A DNA stretch of 64,000 nucleotides from Flagellimonas flava (GTDB taxonomy: Bacteria > Bacteroidota > Bacteroidia > Flavobacteriales > Flavobacteriaceae), in assembly GCF_900129665.1 (NCBI RefSeq), contig NZ_FQWL01000005.1:151085-215084 (forward strand). Direction: 5' to 3'. The notes beneath the pieces are model-generated. The model was not told the DNA's origin and made no database searches. It saw only the letters and a program-made list of their open reading frames with translations. The position numbers were made by a program, and so were the translations under genes. Positions 24,769 through 34,061 of the stretch are shown here, one piece after another (the stretch's first letter is position 1; each line of letters opens with the position of its first letter).

Positions 24769-26201
24769 AAATACTCCTTACCGGCGCTAACGGATACATT
24801 GGTATGCGGCTGCTTCCCAAGTTGTTGGAAATGGGACACCGGATTGTCTGCGCCGTGCGGGATGAAAAACGTTTTTCCATTGATCAGGGCACACGTTCAA
24901 AAATTGAGGTGGTAGAAATCGATTTTTTGGATGATAGCTCCCCTTCAAAAATACCGAAGGATTGCAATGCTGCATACTATCTTATTCATTCCATGACCTC
25001 CTCCATTGGGGATTTTGACGTGCAGGAAGCCAAAGCGGCACAAAATTTCAACACTTGGGTAGCACATACCCAGATTGAGCAAGTGATTTACCTCAGTGGC
25101 ATTGTCAACGATGTAAAGCTCTCCAAACATCTTAAGTCGCGGAAAAATGTGGAGGACATTCTTTATCAGGGAAGTTTTGAGCTCACAGTACTTCGGGCAG
25201 GAATCATTGTGGGTTCGGGAAGTTCATCCTTTGAGATTGTTCGGGATCTTTGCGAAAAGTTACCGGTTATGATTACCCCGAAATGGGTACTTACCAAAAC
25301 CCAACCCATTGCCATAAGGGATATCATCAACTTTTTGACCGGTGTTTTGGGAACCCCCCAAACCTATGGGCAATCATTTGATATTGGAGGCCCTGATGTC
25401 CTTACCTACAAGGAAATGTTGCGTCAATATGCCAAGGTCCGAGGTTTTAAAAATTGGATTTTGACCGTTCCGATAATGACTCCCAAACTATCTTCCTATT
25501 GGCTCTATTTTGTTACCTCAACATCCTACAAGTTAGCAGTGAACCTGGTCAATAGTATGAAGATGGAAGTTGTGGCGAAGGACAATCGGCTTCAAGAACT
25601 TTTAGGTATCCAAACACATAGTTATGAGGAAGCCATAGCCATGGCATTTAAGAAAATTGAGCAGAACTTGGTCATAAGCAGCTGGAAAGACAGCATTGCC
25701 AGTGGGCAGATAAAGGAAGACCTCGGCAAATACATCCAAGTGCCTAAATATGGGGTTCTAACGGATGCCAAATCCATGGTAGTCCAGGATGTTGAGGGCA
25801 CCCTGGAGAATATATGGAAAATAGGTGGCGATACAGGTTGGTACTACGCTAACTGGTTGTGGAAAATTCGGGGATTCATGGACAAACTCAACGGGGGACC
25901 GGGTTTACGCCGGGGACGTACACATCCAGACAAACTATTCCCAGGTGACGCGCTGGATTTTTGGCGCGTGCTATTGGCAGATAAAAAGGCAAAGCGCCTG
26001 CTGTTGTTTGCAGAGATGCGCATGCCAGGAGAGGCATGGCTCGAATTCAAGATTGATTCTGACAATAGGCTCCATCAGGTGGCCACTTTCAGGCCGCGAG
26101 GTTTACGCGGTCGACTTTACTGGCTCAGTGTTTATCCATTCCATTATTTCATCTTTGGCGGAATGATCCGCAATCTTACCAAAACCAAGTCTTTGGAATA
26201 A
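24765..26201 (+). CDS. NAD(P)-dependent atypical SDR with C-terminal DUF2867
   Basis: A 478-residue protein. The N-terminal half is a Rossmann extended/atypical SDR: ILLTGANGYIGMRLLPKLLEMGH (glycine-rich loop, about 3-25), YYLIHSMTSS and VIYLSGIV. The C-terminal half (from about 300) matches DUF2867 with GDTGWYYANWLWKIRGFMDKLNGGPGLRRGR, FWRVL and PGEAWLEF. The fusion is a known architecture in Bacteroidota; DUF2867 resembles START-like ligand pockets. It is coupled by a 4-base overlap to the gene upstream. The substrate is unknown. Confidence 0.88.
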   Translation: MKILLTGANGYIGMRLLPKLLEMGHRIVCAVRDEKRFSIDQGTRSKIEVVEIDFLDDSSPSKIPKDCNAAYYLIHSMTSSIGDFDVQEAKAAQNFNTWVAHTQIEQVIYLSGIVNDVKLSKHLKSRKNVEDILYQGSFELTVLRAGIIVGSGSSSFEIVRDLCEKLPVMITPKWVLTKTQPIAIRDIINFLTGVLGTPQTYGQSFDIGGPDVLTYKEMLRQYAKVRGFKNWILTVPIMTPKLSSYWLYFVTSTSYKLAVNLVNSMKMEVVAKDNRLQELLGIQTHSYEEAIAMAFKKIEQNLVISSWKDSIASGQIKEDLGKYIQVPKYGVLTDAKSMVVQDVEGTLENIWKIGGDTGWYYANWLWKIRGFMDKLNGGPGLRRGRTHPDKLFPGDALDFWRVLLADKKAKRLLLFAEMRMPGEAWLEFKIDSDNRLHQVATFRPRGLRGRLYWLSVYPFHYFIFGGMIRNLTKTKSLE

Positions 26202-26297
26202 AATTTGTTACAAAGTCCATTGCAATTCGTCCTATATCAGATGCAACCCTTTTACCTATTTAGTTGTCTATTACATAGACAATCAAAAAACATATTT

Positions 26298-27785
26298 ATG
26301 TCAGCTAAAACCCCATTTTTTGTTTTCGCCGTTTTGCTTTCTTTGAGTCATACCCTTTCTGCTCAAAGTGTCAGTTCCCGTTTGGTGGATGCCAAGACCC
26401 AAAAAGGTATTCCCTACGCCACTGTGCAATATGGTGAGCACCAGGGTGTCATCACAAATGAAGAAGGCCGATTTGCATTTATTTTGGATGCAGGTGTACC
26501 ATTACAGGATTCAGTTTACATCTCCTCTATGGGATACCAGAAAATGGGCTTTACCTTGGAGCAACTCCAAGATAGTAGCATCGCCATAACTCCAAAAGCC
26601 ATAGAACTTAGCGGGGTCTATCTGTTCGACAAGGAACTGTCAGTGGAGGAAATCATGGAACGCGTAGAGGAAAACATGCCAAAGAACTATGCAAAGACTC
26701 CAGCCAAACAGCGTTTTTTCTTAAGACAATCCAGCTTCAATACGGTTCAAAAACTTGATATTGAGTTCAAGAAATCCACCATTGCCGAGCTCAACAAAAA
26801 ACTAATCGACAGCATTGTGTCCATTCTCCCCCGTCGTTCCTCCTACTATACAGAGACCTTGGGCGATTACTATACAGGAGGCGAAGAAAACAAGCTGGAA
26901 GTGATAAAGGCGGCTGAACTGTACGACAAGAGTAATGAAAGTTCCATGGAAGCGCTATCTGACAAAATGGAAGCTATCTTTAAGGCTAACGTAAAGCCCG
27001 ATTCCTACCTTAAAATCAAGTCGGGAATTTTTGGCGAAAAAGTACCAGTGGATTCCATTTTAGAGGCGGAGGAGGAAACAGACGAGATTGCTGATGAGCT
27101 AAAAAAACCAGAAAAAAGTGATTTTTTGGGGAATCGAAAGTATGTCATGAATGAAATTCATTCCCAGTTTTTCAATAAGAAATCAAAGTTGGATGTCCCC
27201 AAAAAACTTAATCGCTATGAGTACGAATTAGCGGGCTATTCCGAATTGGAAAACCAAGGGGTATACGTCATTGGTTTTGTCCCAAAGGGACGGGGTGACT
27301 TTCAAGGTAAACTTTTTGTAAATATTGAGGATTTTGCCATTGTGCGCATAGATTATGAGAATGTAAAACCATTGCGAAGCATCAAATTGCTGGGCTTTAG
27401 TTATCGGGAACAGCAGTATTTTGGCAGTTCGGTGTTTTCCAAATTCAGCGGTGAACAATACCGCTTAAAGTTCATGAACTTCACCTTTGGCCGCAAGATG
27501 GGTGTGGACAGACCTTTAAAGGTCATTGAAAAGAACAAACACGTAAAAGGTAGAAGAAAACAGAACGAACTCTCCTTGGCTCTGGACATTGTAAATTACA
27601 ATACGGAAAAATACGAGTTGGTGGTTTTTGACGCGAAGTCGGTATCCAAATCCCAAATTGAGGGATTAAAAGAGGATGAAACAGCCAAGGCCACTTACCT
27701 CTCCGCGTATAATCCCGAATTCTGGAAAGGATACAATATTATGGAACCCAACCAGGCCATACGTGAGTTTACGGTGGAGGAGTAG
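26298..27785 (+). CDS. Secreted carboxypeptidase-regulatory-like domain protein
   Basis: From ATG 26298 the protein has 495 residues with a signal peptide (TPFFVFAVLLSLSHTLSAQ). A CarboxypepD_reg-like domain follows (SRLVDAKTQKGIPYATVQY ... NEEGRFAFIL), then a roughly 370-residue region of mixed helices and beta strands that is widespread in Flavobacteriia but uncharacterised. It has no plug or barrel, so it is not a TonB receptor. Earlier in-frame starts to 26205 would put 31 residues before the signal peptide. A palindromic repeat element begins four bases after the stop. Confidence 0.85.
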   Translation: MSAKTPFFVFAVLLSLSHTLSAQSVSSRLVDAKTQKGIPYATVQYGEHQGVITNEEGRFAFILDAGVPLQDSVYISSMGYQKMGFTLEQLQDSSIAITPKAIELSGVYLFDKELSVEEIMERVEENMPKNYAKTPAKQRFFLRQSSFNTVQKLDIEFKKSTIAELNKKLIDSIVSILPRRSSYYTETLGDYYTGGEENKLEVIKAAELYDKSNESSMEALSDKMEAIFKANVKPDSYLKIKSGIFGEKVPVDSILEAEEETDEIADELKKPEKSDFLGNRKYVMNEIHSQFFNKKSKLDVPKKLNRYEYELAGYSELENQGVYVIGFVPKGRGDFQGKLFVNIEDFAIVRIDYENVKPLRSIKLLGFSYREQQYFGSSVFSKFSGEQYRLKFMNFTFGRKMGVDRPLKVIEKNKHVKGRRKQNELSLALDIVNYNTEKYELVVFDAKSVSKSQIEGLKEDETAKATYLSAYNPEFWKGYNIMEPNQAIREFTVEE

Positions 27786-27788
27786 TTC

Positions 27789-27918
27789 ACCCCTCCGATT
27801 CCAGCTTTGCTGGAACCACCTCCCCTCTCCTGATGGGAGGAGCTTATCGGCAAACCCTATAGATTCCTTCCCTAAATTAGGGGAGGTGGTTTGGTATTTC
27901 ATACCAAACCGGAGGGGT
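27789..27918. repeat. MITE/REP-like palindromic element
   Basis: A 130-bp non-coding element fills the gap between two convergent genes. Its ends are ACCCCTCC (27789-27796) and GGAGGGGT (27911-27918). Inside are a 7-bp hairpin (TTCCAGC/GCTGGAA, 27799-27815), a 13-bp inverted pair AACCACCTCCCCT (27814-27826) / AGGGGAGGTGGTT (27879-27891) and a 10-bp hairpin GGTTTGGTAT/ATACCAAACC (27888-27910, loop TTC). It is GC-rich compared with the surroundings. Such nested palindromes are typical of mobile or REP-type intergenic repeats in Bacteroidota. Confidence 0.7.
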
Positions 27919-27936
27919 CGGAATCGCACAGAGGGA

Positions 27937-28866
27937 TCATGCTTTCGGTAAAAACACCTCCGCCATCATACAGCGTGCGGAACCACCTCCACAGGTTTCA
28001 ATGGTATCCAATGAACTGTGGATAATGGGACAGTGTTTTTCAATAGCCGAAATCTGGTCTTCCCGCAAGCTATTGTATGCGGCTGAACTCATCACCATAT
28101 AGCGTTGATCTTCAGCTCCAATCACCTGCAACATATTCCCCGCAAAGTTGTACATCTGTTCTTCGGTAATATCAATCACCTCCTTACCATCTTTTTTCAG
28201 ATGTTCCACGACATACTTGCGTTCTTTTTTGTCGTCTATAGTATCCAAACAAATTACGGCAAAAGTTTCCGCCATGGCCATCATTACATTGGTATGGTAA
28301 ATGGGAAGGCGTTCCCCATCAACACTCTGGTTGGCATGGAAAATCACCGGAAAACAATCAAAATCCTCACAGAATTCAATAAAAAGTTCCTCATGGGCAC
28401 GTTCAGAAAGTGCACAATAGGCCTTTTGGTGTACCCTATCTTTTAAAATACTGCCTGTTCCTTCCAGAAAAACTCCTTCCTCTTCTGCAGCAGTATAGTC
28501 CATCACATTGTCAATGACAAAGCCCTCATTTTCCAACTTATCAAAGATATCTTCCCTTCGTTCTTTTCTTCGGTTCTCAGCAAACATGGGGTACACACAA
28601 ACCGTACCTGTTGCATGGAAGGAAACCCAATTGTTTGGGAAAATAGAATCCGGAGTATCCGGCTCTTTGGTATCCTCAATCACAACAACGTTTACTCCAT
28701 GTTCTCTGAGCTTGGCCACAAAGCTGTCAAATTCGCGCTGTGCCTTGGCATTAATCTCATCCTTGCTCAGGTTGGGTTGCTCCTGAAAATAATTATTCAC
28801 GGCGGTCTGCTCGTTCATTCTAAAATTGACCGGCCTAATCATTAAGATGGTATTAGTTACTTGCAT
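27937..28866 (-). CDS. ctlX: Citrulline utilisation hydrolase CtlX (amidinotransferase fold)
   Basis: A 309-residue member of the amidinotransferase/arginine-deiminase superfamily. Landmarks are SIFPNNWVSFH near the N-terminus, the His-containing IYHTNVMM in the middle and the catalytic Cys in CGGGSARCMMAEVFL at the end. The full-length match and C-terminal motif fit CtlX, which opens citrulline to ornithine in Francisella-type pathways; the reaction here is by homology. A second superfamily member lies at 37292-38206 on the same strand. Confidence 0.87.
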   Translation of the reverse strand: MQVTNTILMIRPVNFRMNEQTAVNNYFQEQPNLSKDEINAKAQREFDSFVAKLREHGVNVVVIEDTKEPDTPDSIFPNNWVSFHATGTVCVYPMFAENRRKERREDIFDKLENEGFVIDNVMDYTAAEEEGVFLEGTGSILKDRVHQKAYCALSERAHEELFIEFCEDFDCFPVIFHANQSVDGERLPIYHTNVMMAMAETFAVICLDTIDDKKERKYVVEHLKKDGKEVIDITEEQMYNFAGNMLQVIGAEDQRYMVMSSAAYNSLREDQISAIEKHCPIIHSSLDTIETCGGGSARCMMAEVFLPKA

Positions 28867-28980
28867 CCCTAAAATCTAAATTTTTGTTGAAAAATGTAGT
28901 GCGCGCAAAGATATGATCTTAGTCAAGATTCACCTAAAATGGAAGTAAAATAATATCGAAGAATCCGGGCAATTTATCGA

Positions 28981-30822
28981 CTATTTTTCCAGCAGTTTAC
29001 CTTGGTAATCCACCTCAAATTGGAAAGGGTTCAAAAGCTGGTCAACAAGGATACTGATCATCCTTCTATCCAGTGGGGTGCTTTCCGAAAAAGCACCTCT
29101 ATAGCCCACAGATGAGCAAATAGTTTTCAAGGTATCAAAAGATGCCTCCCTTTCCAATAGCTGTAACATCCCAATTAAAAACTTTGATGAAACGGGGGCT
29201 CCGGAAGCTTGTAATTTGTCCAACTTTGGATACAATGGTTCCAGACCTGTTTTCAATTCGTATTCGGATACCAATCGTTCCGGATAAAACCAAGTTTGGT
29301 TGGCCCATTTATAAGGTACACCATAACCTTTGAGCACTCCCGAAACCCCAATTCGTTGGATTGCCCCAAACCCTATGTCCGATGGGGTAACATCCATAAA
29401 AGGAATCAGATAGGCATTTTGTTCCAATAGGGCCCGCTGTACCTCTCGGATAGACACTTTAGAGGTTTTGCTTTGCTTTAAAACAGCCTGTCCGGCAATG
29501 GCCCCGGCCGCTTGGCCAATACCTAGCACTACAGGCTGTAACCGTGTGGTGCCGTTCACAATATTGGAGACGCTAATGTTTTTATCGGCTACCAAAAAAT
29601 TATCCACTTGTCGGGGCACCAAACTCCCCATGGGGATGGAATAACTGGGAACCTTAATGTTGATAAAATCAATTTCCGGCGCTTCGGGGTTTTTATCGTG
29701 GTGATGATCAATAGGATAATCACCAACGGTCACACCCGTTTTGTACAAACCAAAATCATAGGGCCTTTCTAGATGGTCCACCACCAGAAAGGTCTTCCCT
29801 TTGACTCGTCTACCCTCCCGATGATAAGGAATCATGGGATATCCATCTTTTGTGGGGAATTCCTCTGCCAATCTTAAATTTTTGAAGCCCAGTTCATTTT
29901 GAATATAATAGATAAAACCTTGGGTGAAGTCCTTGGCCTTTTTGAATTGTTCCATTCGCTCTGACGCAGATAGTTCTGGCCAGTTTACAAAAAAGTCGTT
30001 GCCGCAATTGGGCCAATTGATCATATATTTGCTGTTGGGAAGTTTCCCATAGTTCAACATTTGTTCACAGCCCGATACCGCTCCGAACATTTCACCGTCT
30101 TCCCGTTTGCACGCACAGGCATAGGGTTCAGATGAATAGTTTCTTGGTTTTTTCACCAATCCCTTACGGTGTTTTACCACTCCTACATCCTCTAGTATGG
30201 CCACATAGGTCAAATCCTGAACAACGTTGTTGGCTTCATCTGGTGCTTCCTGTTCCCCTGTCTCCGATTTAGAATCCATCCCCAACCGGTATTCGGCGTC
30301 CACAAGGGGTAACAATTCACCAGTTTCAGTGGCATCGATTAAAATGCTGGCCTCTATGGATTCAGTTTTTCTACCTTGGGTATACGTCACCTCCCATATA
30401 TCCTCTCTTTTTATAATTTTTTGATAGACTGCATTGAAAACAATATCCAGGTTGGGTATGCTGGTCATCTCTTTTAAAATTTTATTCCCGACGGACGGTT
30501 CAAACAACGTATGACTTACCCATCCGGTAGCCACTGCTTTGGGTCCTCCGTAGTGAGCATACAGTTTTTCCCGAAACTCACCCCAAATCCCTGAAGGTAG
30601 TTGATGGTTGCCATCAATAGCGGAAACACCTGCACTGGTAAGCATCCCGCCCAGCCAGGTGGTTTTCTCTAAAATCCGCACTTTCGCTCCCATTCGGGCC
30701 GCCTGGATTCCAGCCGAAGTACCTCCAGCTCCCCCGCCAATAATCAGCACATCTACCTGGTGTTGTCCAAAAATGGGGAGCATCGTACCCAACAAAAAAA
30801 TCATTACTAATGTTCTTCGCAT
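28981..30822 (-). CDS. Secreted FAD-dependent oxidoreductase (FAD_oxidored / PF12831 type)
   Basis: A 613-residue flavoprotein with a signal peptide (MRRTLVMIFLLGTMLPIFGQ) and the FAD-binding fold DVLIIGGGAGGTSAGIQAARMGA. The later strand SILIDATETGELLPL and the VVLGIGQAAGAIAGQAV motif are typical of PF12831. Members are often encoded in carbohydrate-use loci of Bacteroidota, with few biochemical data. It is the last gene of the minus-strand sugar operon that starts with the symporter; the gap to the preceding gene is only four bases. Confidence 0.87.
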   Translation of the reverse strand: MRRTLVMIFLLGTMLPIFGQHQVDVLIIGGGAGGTSAGIQAARMGAKVRILEKTTWLGGMLTSAGVSAIDGNHQLPSGIWGEFREKLYAHYGGPKAVATGWVSHTLFEPSVGNKILKEMTSIPNLDIVFNAVYQKIIKREDIWEVTYTQGRKTESIEASILIDATETGELLPLVDAEYRLGMDSKSETGEQEAPDEANNVVQDLTYVAILEDVGVVKHRKGLVKKPRNYSSEPYACACKREDGEMFGAVSGCEQMLNYGKLPNSKYMINWPNCGNDFFVNWPELSASERMEQFKKAKDFTQGFIYYIQNELGFKNLRLAEEFPTKDGYPMIPYHREGRRVKGKTFLVVDHLERPYDFGLYKTGVTVGDYPIDHHHDKNPEAPEIDFINIKVPSYSIPMGSLVPRQVDNFLVADKNISVSNIVNGTTRLQPVVLGIGQAAGAIAGQAVLKQSKTSKVSIREVQRALLEQNAYLIPFMDVTPSDIGFGAIQRIGVSGVLKGYGVPYKWANQTWFYPERLVSEYELKTGLEPLYPKLDKLQASGAPVSSKFLIGMLQLLEREASFDTLKTICSSVGYRGAFSESTPLDRRMISILVDQLLNPFQFEVDYQGKLLEK

Positions 30823-30826
30823 AACT

Positions 30827-31936
30827 TTACATTTTAGGGTACTTATCTCGGAAAAAGGAATCGTGCCCTTTTAAACCTTCATAAAAGAAAAATACCTCTC
30901 CCTTTAAACCCAGTTTTCGATTGGCTTTGATCATGTTTTTGAGGTATGCTTCCGAAGGAAGGTAGTCATTCACCTTGAGCAGAACTCCAGGAACAAATAG
31001 ATTTTTGCAGTTCTCCGGCATAAACTCCAAATTAGACGCTAAAGTTTTGGTATATGCCTCAATATCGTAGCGATAGACCTGAGGGATGATTTGGTCAACC
31101 CAACCATGTTCAACCCATGTAGGCCAATCTTGCAAATATTCCTCCTTGCTCCAAGGGAAAATACTTGGTGCCATGGTCACCATTATTTTAGGTTTTATCG
31201 ACTTTACCGTTTTAAAAATCTTCTCGGCAAAACGATTCAACCGCTTGGCCCGCCAATCCACCCAAGCTCTGTTCCTATAATCCTGCGGAGGATACGCACC
31301 GTTATGTTCTTTTTTATAGGCAGCTACCGTATATGCATCATACCCGGCCGTGGAGGGATTTGCAGGAAGTCTATCATCGCCTTGCACCCCATCAATGTCG
31401 TAGTTTTGAACTACTTCCACAATAAGCGACAACAAAAACTCCTGGACTTCTGGATGAAACGCGTTCATCCATTGAAACCCATTTTTGCTCACCAATTTAC
31501 CTTGATTGTCCAACGCCTTCCATTCTGTTCTCTTCCTCAAGATGTGCCCCCCATCTTCTTCTTGGTAGCTGGAGGAAAAACCAAATTCGAACCATGCATG
31601 TACTTTTAGACTCTCCTTGTGGGCTTCTTCGATAAGGGTTGCCAGCATATCAAACTTTGAAAATCCCGGCATTACACTTCTACCGAATTCCGCCTCCATA
31701 ATCGCACTTGGATAAAGGGTATATCCCCGATTCCACACCACGACATAAATATTATCTAGGCCAATAGCCTTGCACCTCCTGACTACCTCTTCAATACTTT
31801 CTCTGGAATCTAAGGCTTTACTTGCCACATCGGTTAACCAAACTCCTTTCACAGATTGTGAGTTAGCCGGGGTTCTTATCAAACAAATCACCAAGACCAG
31901 TATAAGCCCATAAAACCTTGACATATTATACATCAT
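30827..31936 (-). CDS. Glycoside-hydrolase-like family 10 (GHL10) secreted protein
   Basis: A 369-residue secreted protein with signal sequence FYGLILVLVICLIRTPANS and a TIM-barrel of the GHL10/DUF187 type: VKGVWLTDVASKALDS at strand 1, VHAWFEFGFSS, DIDGVQGDDR in the middle and MVTMAPSIFPW. The Asp pair in GVQGDDR is in the position proposed for catalysis. A role in releasing or trimming glycans is likely. It lies five bases after the AGE-family epimerase gene and four bases before the FAD oxidoreductase gene. Confidence 0.84.
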   Translation of the reverse strand: MMYNMSRFYGLILVLVICLIRTPANSQSVKGVWLTDVASKALDSRESIEEVVRRCKAIGLDNIYVVVWNRGYTLYPSAIMEAEFGRSVMPGFSKFDMLATLIEEAHKESLKVHAWFEFGFSSSYQEEDGGHILRKRTEWKALDNQGKLVSKNGFQWMNAFHPEVQEFLLSLIVEVVQNYDIDGVQGDDRLPANPSTAGYDAYTVAAYKKEHNGAYPPQDYRNRAWVDWRAKRLNRFAEKIFKTVKSIKPKIMVTMAPSIFPWSKEEYLQDWPTWVEHGWVDQIIPQVYRYDIEAYTKTLASNLEFMPENCKNLFVPGVLLKVNDYLPSEAYLKNMIKANRKLGLKGEVFFFYEGLKGHDSFFRDKYPKM

Positions 31937-31941
31937 CCGTG

Positions 31942-33096
31942 TTAGATATCCAGTGTTTTTGAAATTTCAAGTAGTGCTCTAGGCACATGAAAACAGCCTT
32001 TCCATTTACCCCCCTTTAACGGCAGCAATAGTTCCCCCCTTCTGTTCAGGTATCCGTACCACTCACCACCATGTTCGAGGTCCCTAAAATGGTTCCAGGT
32101 ATAGTCATGAACTTTTTTAAACCAATCTTTGGCCAAGGGACTCTGATTGTAGGCATAGGTCTTGGCCAAGGCCACTAATGTCTCCAAATGTACCCACCAC
32201 AACTTTTGGTCCCATTCCAATTTTTCCGGGGGGTGGCCTTTGGCATCCAGAAAATAGAAAATCCCACCATGCGTATGGTCCCAGCCCAATTCCAGTTGCT
32301 GATACATGATTCGTTCTGCTTTTTTCACCAACCGATCATCATTGTTGCGAATACCAATGTTCATGATAAACCACATCGCCTCTATGGCATGTCCAGGATT
32401 GAGCAAACGACCTTCAAAGCTGTCTACAAAATGTCCATCAGTTGAGATGTTTTCTAGGACAATACCCCGGCTTTCATCGTAGAATTCTTCCAAAATCTGT
32501 TTGGAGATGTTATTGGTAAGGTTCTCAACTTGGCCAGCATCCAAAATCGATTCCAGTTCCAAGGACAGATTGCATAGGATCATGGGCAGTGCAAAATTTT
32601 TCAGCTCCCGTGTACCCGGAAATTTTTTATTGTAGATTCCTTTGGTATTGTGTTGTCGCTTCAAAATGTTCCCAAAGGTTTCCTTGGCAATCGCAGCATA
32701 CTTTTGATCGCCGGTAATCTCGGAATACGCACCAAAAGCCATGGCGGCAAAACAATCTGAAAAAATATTATACGGCTGGACCAACGGATTCCCTTTTTTA
32801 TCCAGAGAAAAATACCAATTGCCTTCCGAGTCCCTGCCGTACTTTTCTAAGAATTGAACGCCGTTCCCAGCCATCTCCAGCCACTCCTTACGTTGCTCTA
32901 TTGTGCTATAGAATTTGGAAAACATCCAAGCTTGACGGGCCTGTAACCATACAAACTTATCCGTATCGTACACCTTACCCTGTGGTGTGAGACAGGTAAA
33001 ATACCCACCATGTTGGCGGTCCACGGAAAAGCTCTCCCAAAATGGGATAATTTCTTCTAGAAGTTCTGAGCGATATTGTTGGGCGTAGTTTTTCAG
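31942..33096 (-). CDS. AGE-family (N-acylglucosamine 2-epimerase-like) sugar epimerase, non-canonical start
   Basis: An (alpha/alpha)6-barrel enzyme of the AGE family, which interconverts sugars at C2 (for example GlcNAc/ManNAc, glucose/mannose, cellobiose). Landmarks are VDRQHGGYFTCL, KFVWLQARQAWMFSKFY, NPGHAIEAMWF and LWWVHLETLVAL with the catalytic His residues. The conserved N-terminus (YAQQYRSELLEEIIPFWESF) continues 24 codons upstream of the first usual start (GTG, 33024), yet no ATG, GTG or TTG precedes it before an in-frame stop. CTG at 33096, ten bases after the previous stop, fits best. Using GTG would delete the first helix. Confidence 0.82.
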   Translation of the reverse strand: MKNYAQQYRSELLEEIIPFWESFSVDRQHGGYFTCLTPQGKVYDTDKFVWLQARQAWMFSKFYSTIEQRKEWLEMAGNGVQFLEKYGRDSEGNWYFSLDKKGNPLVQPYNIFSDCFAAMAFGAYSEITGDQKYAAIAKETFGNILKRQHNTKGIYNKKFPGTRELKNFALPMILCNLSLELESILDAGQVENLTNNISKQILEEFYDESRGIVLENISTDGHFVDSFEGRLLNPGHAIEAMWFIMNIGIRNNDDRLVKKAERIMYQQLELGWDHTHGGIFYFLDAKGHPPEKLEWDQKLWWVHLETLVALAKTYAYNQSPLAKDWFKKVHDYTWNHFRDLEHGGEWYGYLNRRGELLLPLKGGKWKGCFHVPRALLEISKTLDI

Positions 33097-33106
33097 AGAC
33101 TTGGTT

Positions 33107-34060
33107 TTAACTATGGTTTAGATTCTCAAAATATTCCATATATCTATTGTACAAGTGCCCAGCCTGTGCATACGCCGACTGGGGACTCATAAAATGGGAA
33201 AATTCAAAGGTGATGGCCTTTTCGCAGCCCGCTCTTTTTGCGGCTTCCAGCTTAAGTAGTAGTTTTTCAAATTTGATGGGCATAAACTTTATGGGCATAT
33301 CCCTATCAAAGGATTCCAAATTGGTCCAGGATTGCATGCCATAGCGATCCGCCAACTTTTTATTCAGTTTAAGATAGTCCTCCAAATGCTCATAGTCCAC
33401 ATGCCCATCTTGAAAAGCAACTACATCTATAGCGCCCTGTACGCCGTCAAATATTTCGTTCCACTCCGTGAAATGTTGTTGCAAAGACACGCTTTCTGCC
33501 TTGGTAATAGCATGTTCTGAGGCCATGACCGCTTTTTTTCCATCAATCCAAGGGGAGATCAAAACCGGTAGTCCCCCACTTACCTCCTTACAGTGTTTTC
33601 CAAGTCGCGCTATGGTATCCACGGCACCTTTGGTTCTTCTGCTCAATTCCAAGCTTAGGTACCATCCTTTAAAGCTCTTATAACTACCATAGGTACTGTA
33701 GGCCTCATCAATTACATGCAGGTTGGAATCCAGTTCCAAGGTCATATCTCCCGTTCTCCAGTAAGCCCCACTATCGTAGGTTCCAAAATAGAACTGCATC
33801 CCAAATTCATCCGAAAGTTCCAGAAATTGCTTGACCAAATCTGTGGGCGGTTTAAAACAATCTTTTTTCTTTATGAGATATTCCGATGGATAGGTAAGAA
33901 ACTTTTGATATCCTGACCGAATCAGAATAACGGTATCTATACCCATTTTTTTCATGTGCCTGAAATCATTCTCCCACTCCTTCCTACCCCAATTCTGATG
34001 GGGGATATCGTGACTTATCTCGTCCAAGAAAGTGCCAGTGATTTTTAAATCGCCGTTCAT
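33107..34060 (-). CDS. DUF4434 domain protein (TIM-barrel glycosidase-like)
   Basis: A 317-residue protein matching DUF4434 end to end: ITGTFLDEISHDIPHQNWG, DFRHMKKMGIDTVILIRSG, FYFGTYDSGAYW and FQDGHVDYEHL. The family is predicted to have a TIM-barrel with an acidic pocket, but no reaction is established. No signal peptide is visible, so unlike most relatives it may be cytoplasmic. It begins one base after the symporter stop, in the middle of the sugar operon. Confidence 0.83.
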   Translation of the reverse strand: MNGDLKITGTFLDEISHDIPHQNWGRKEWENDFRHMKKMGIDTVILIRSGYQKFLTYPSEYLIKKKDCFKPPTDLVKQFLELSDEFGMQFYFGTYDSGAYWRTGDMTLELDSNLHVIDEAYSTYGSYKSFKGWYLSLELSRRTKGAVDTIARLGKHCKEVSGGLPVLISPWIDGKKAVMASEHAITKAESVSLQQHFTEWNEIFDGVQGAIDVVAFQDGHVDYEHLEDYLKLNKKLADRYGMQSWTNLESFDRDMPIKFMPIKFEKLLLKLEAAKRAGCEKAITFEFSHFMSPQSAYAQAGHLYNRYMEYFENLNHS

Positions 34061-34061
34061 G

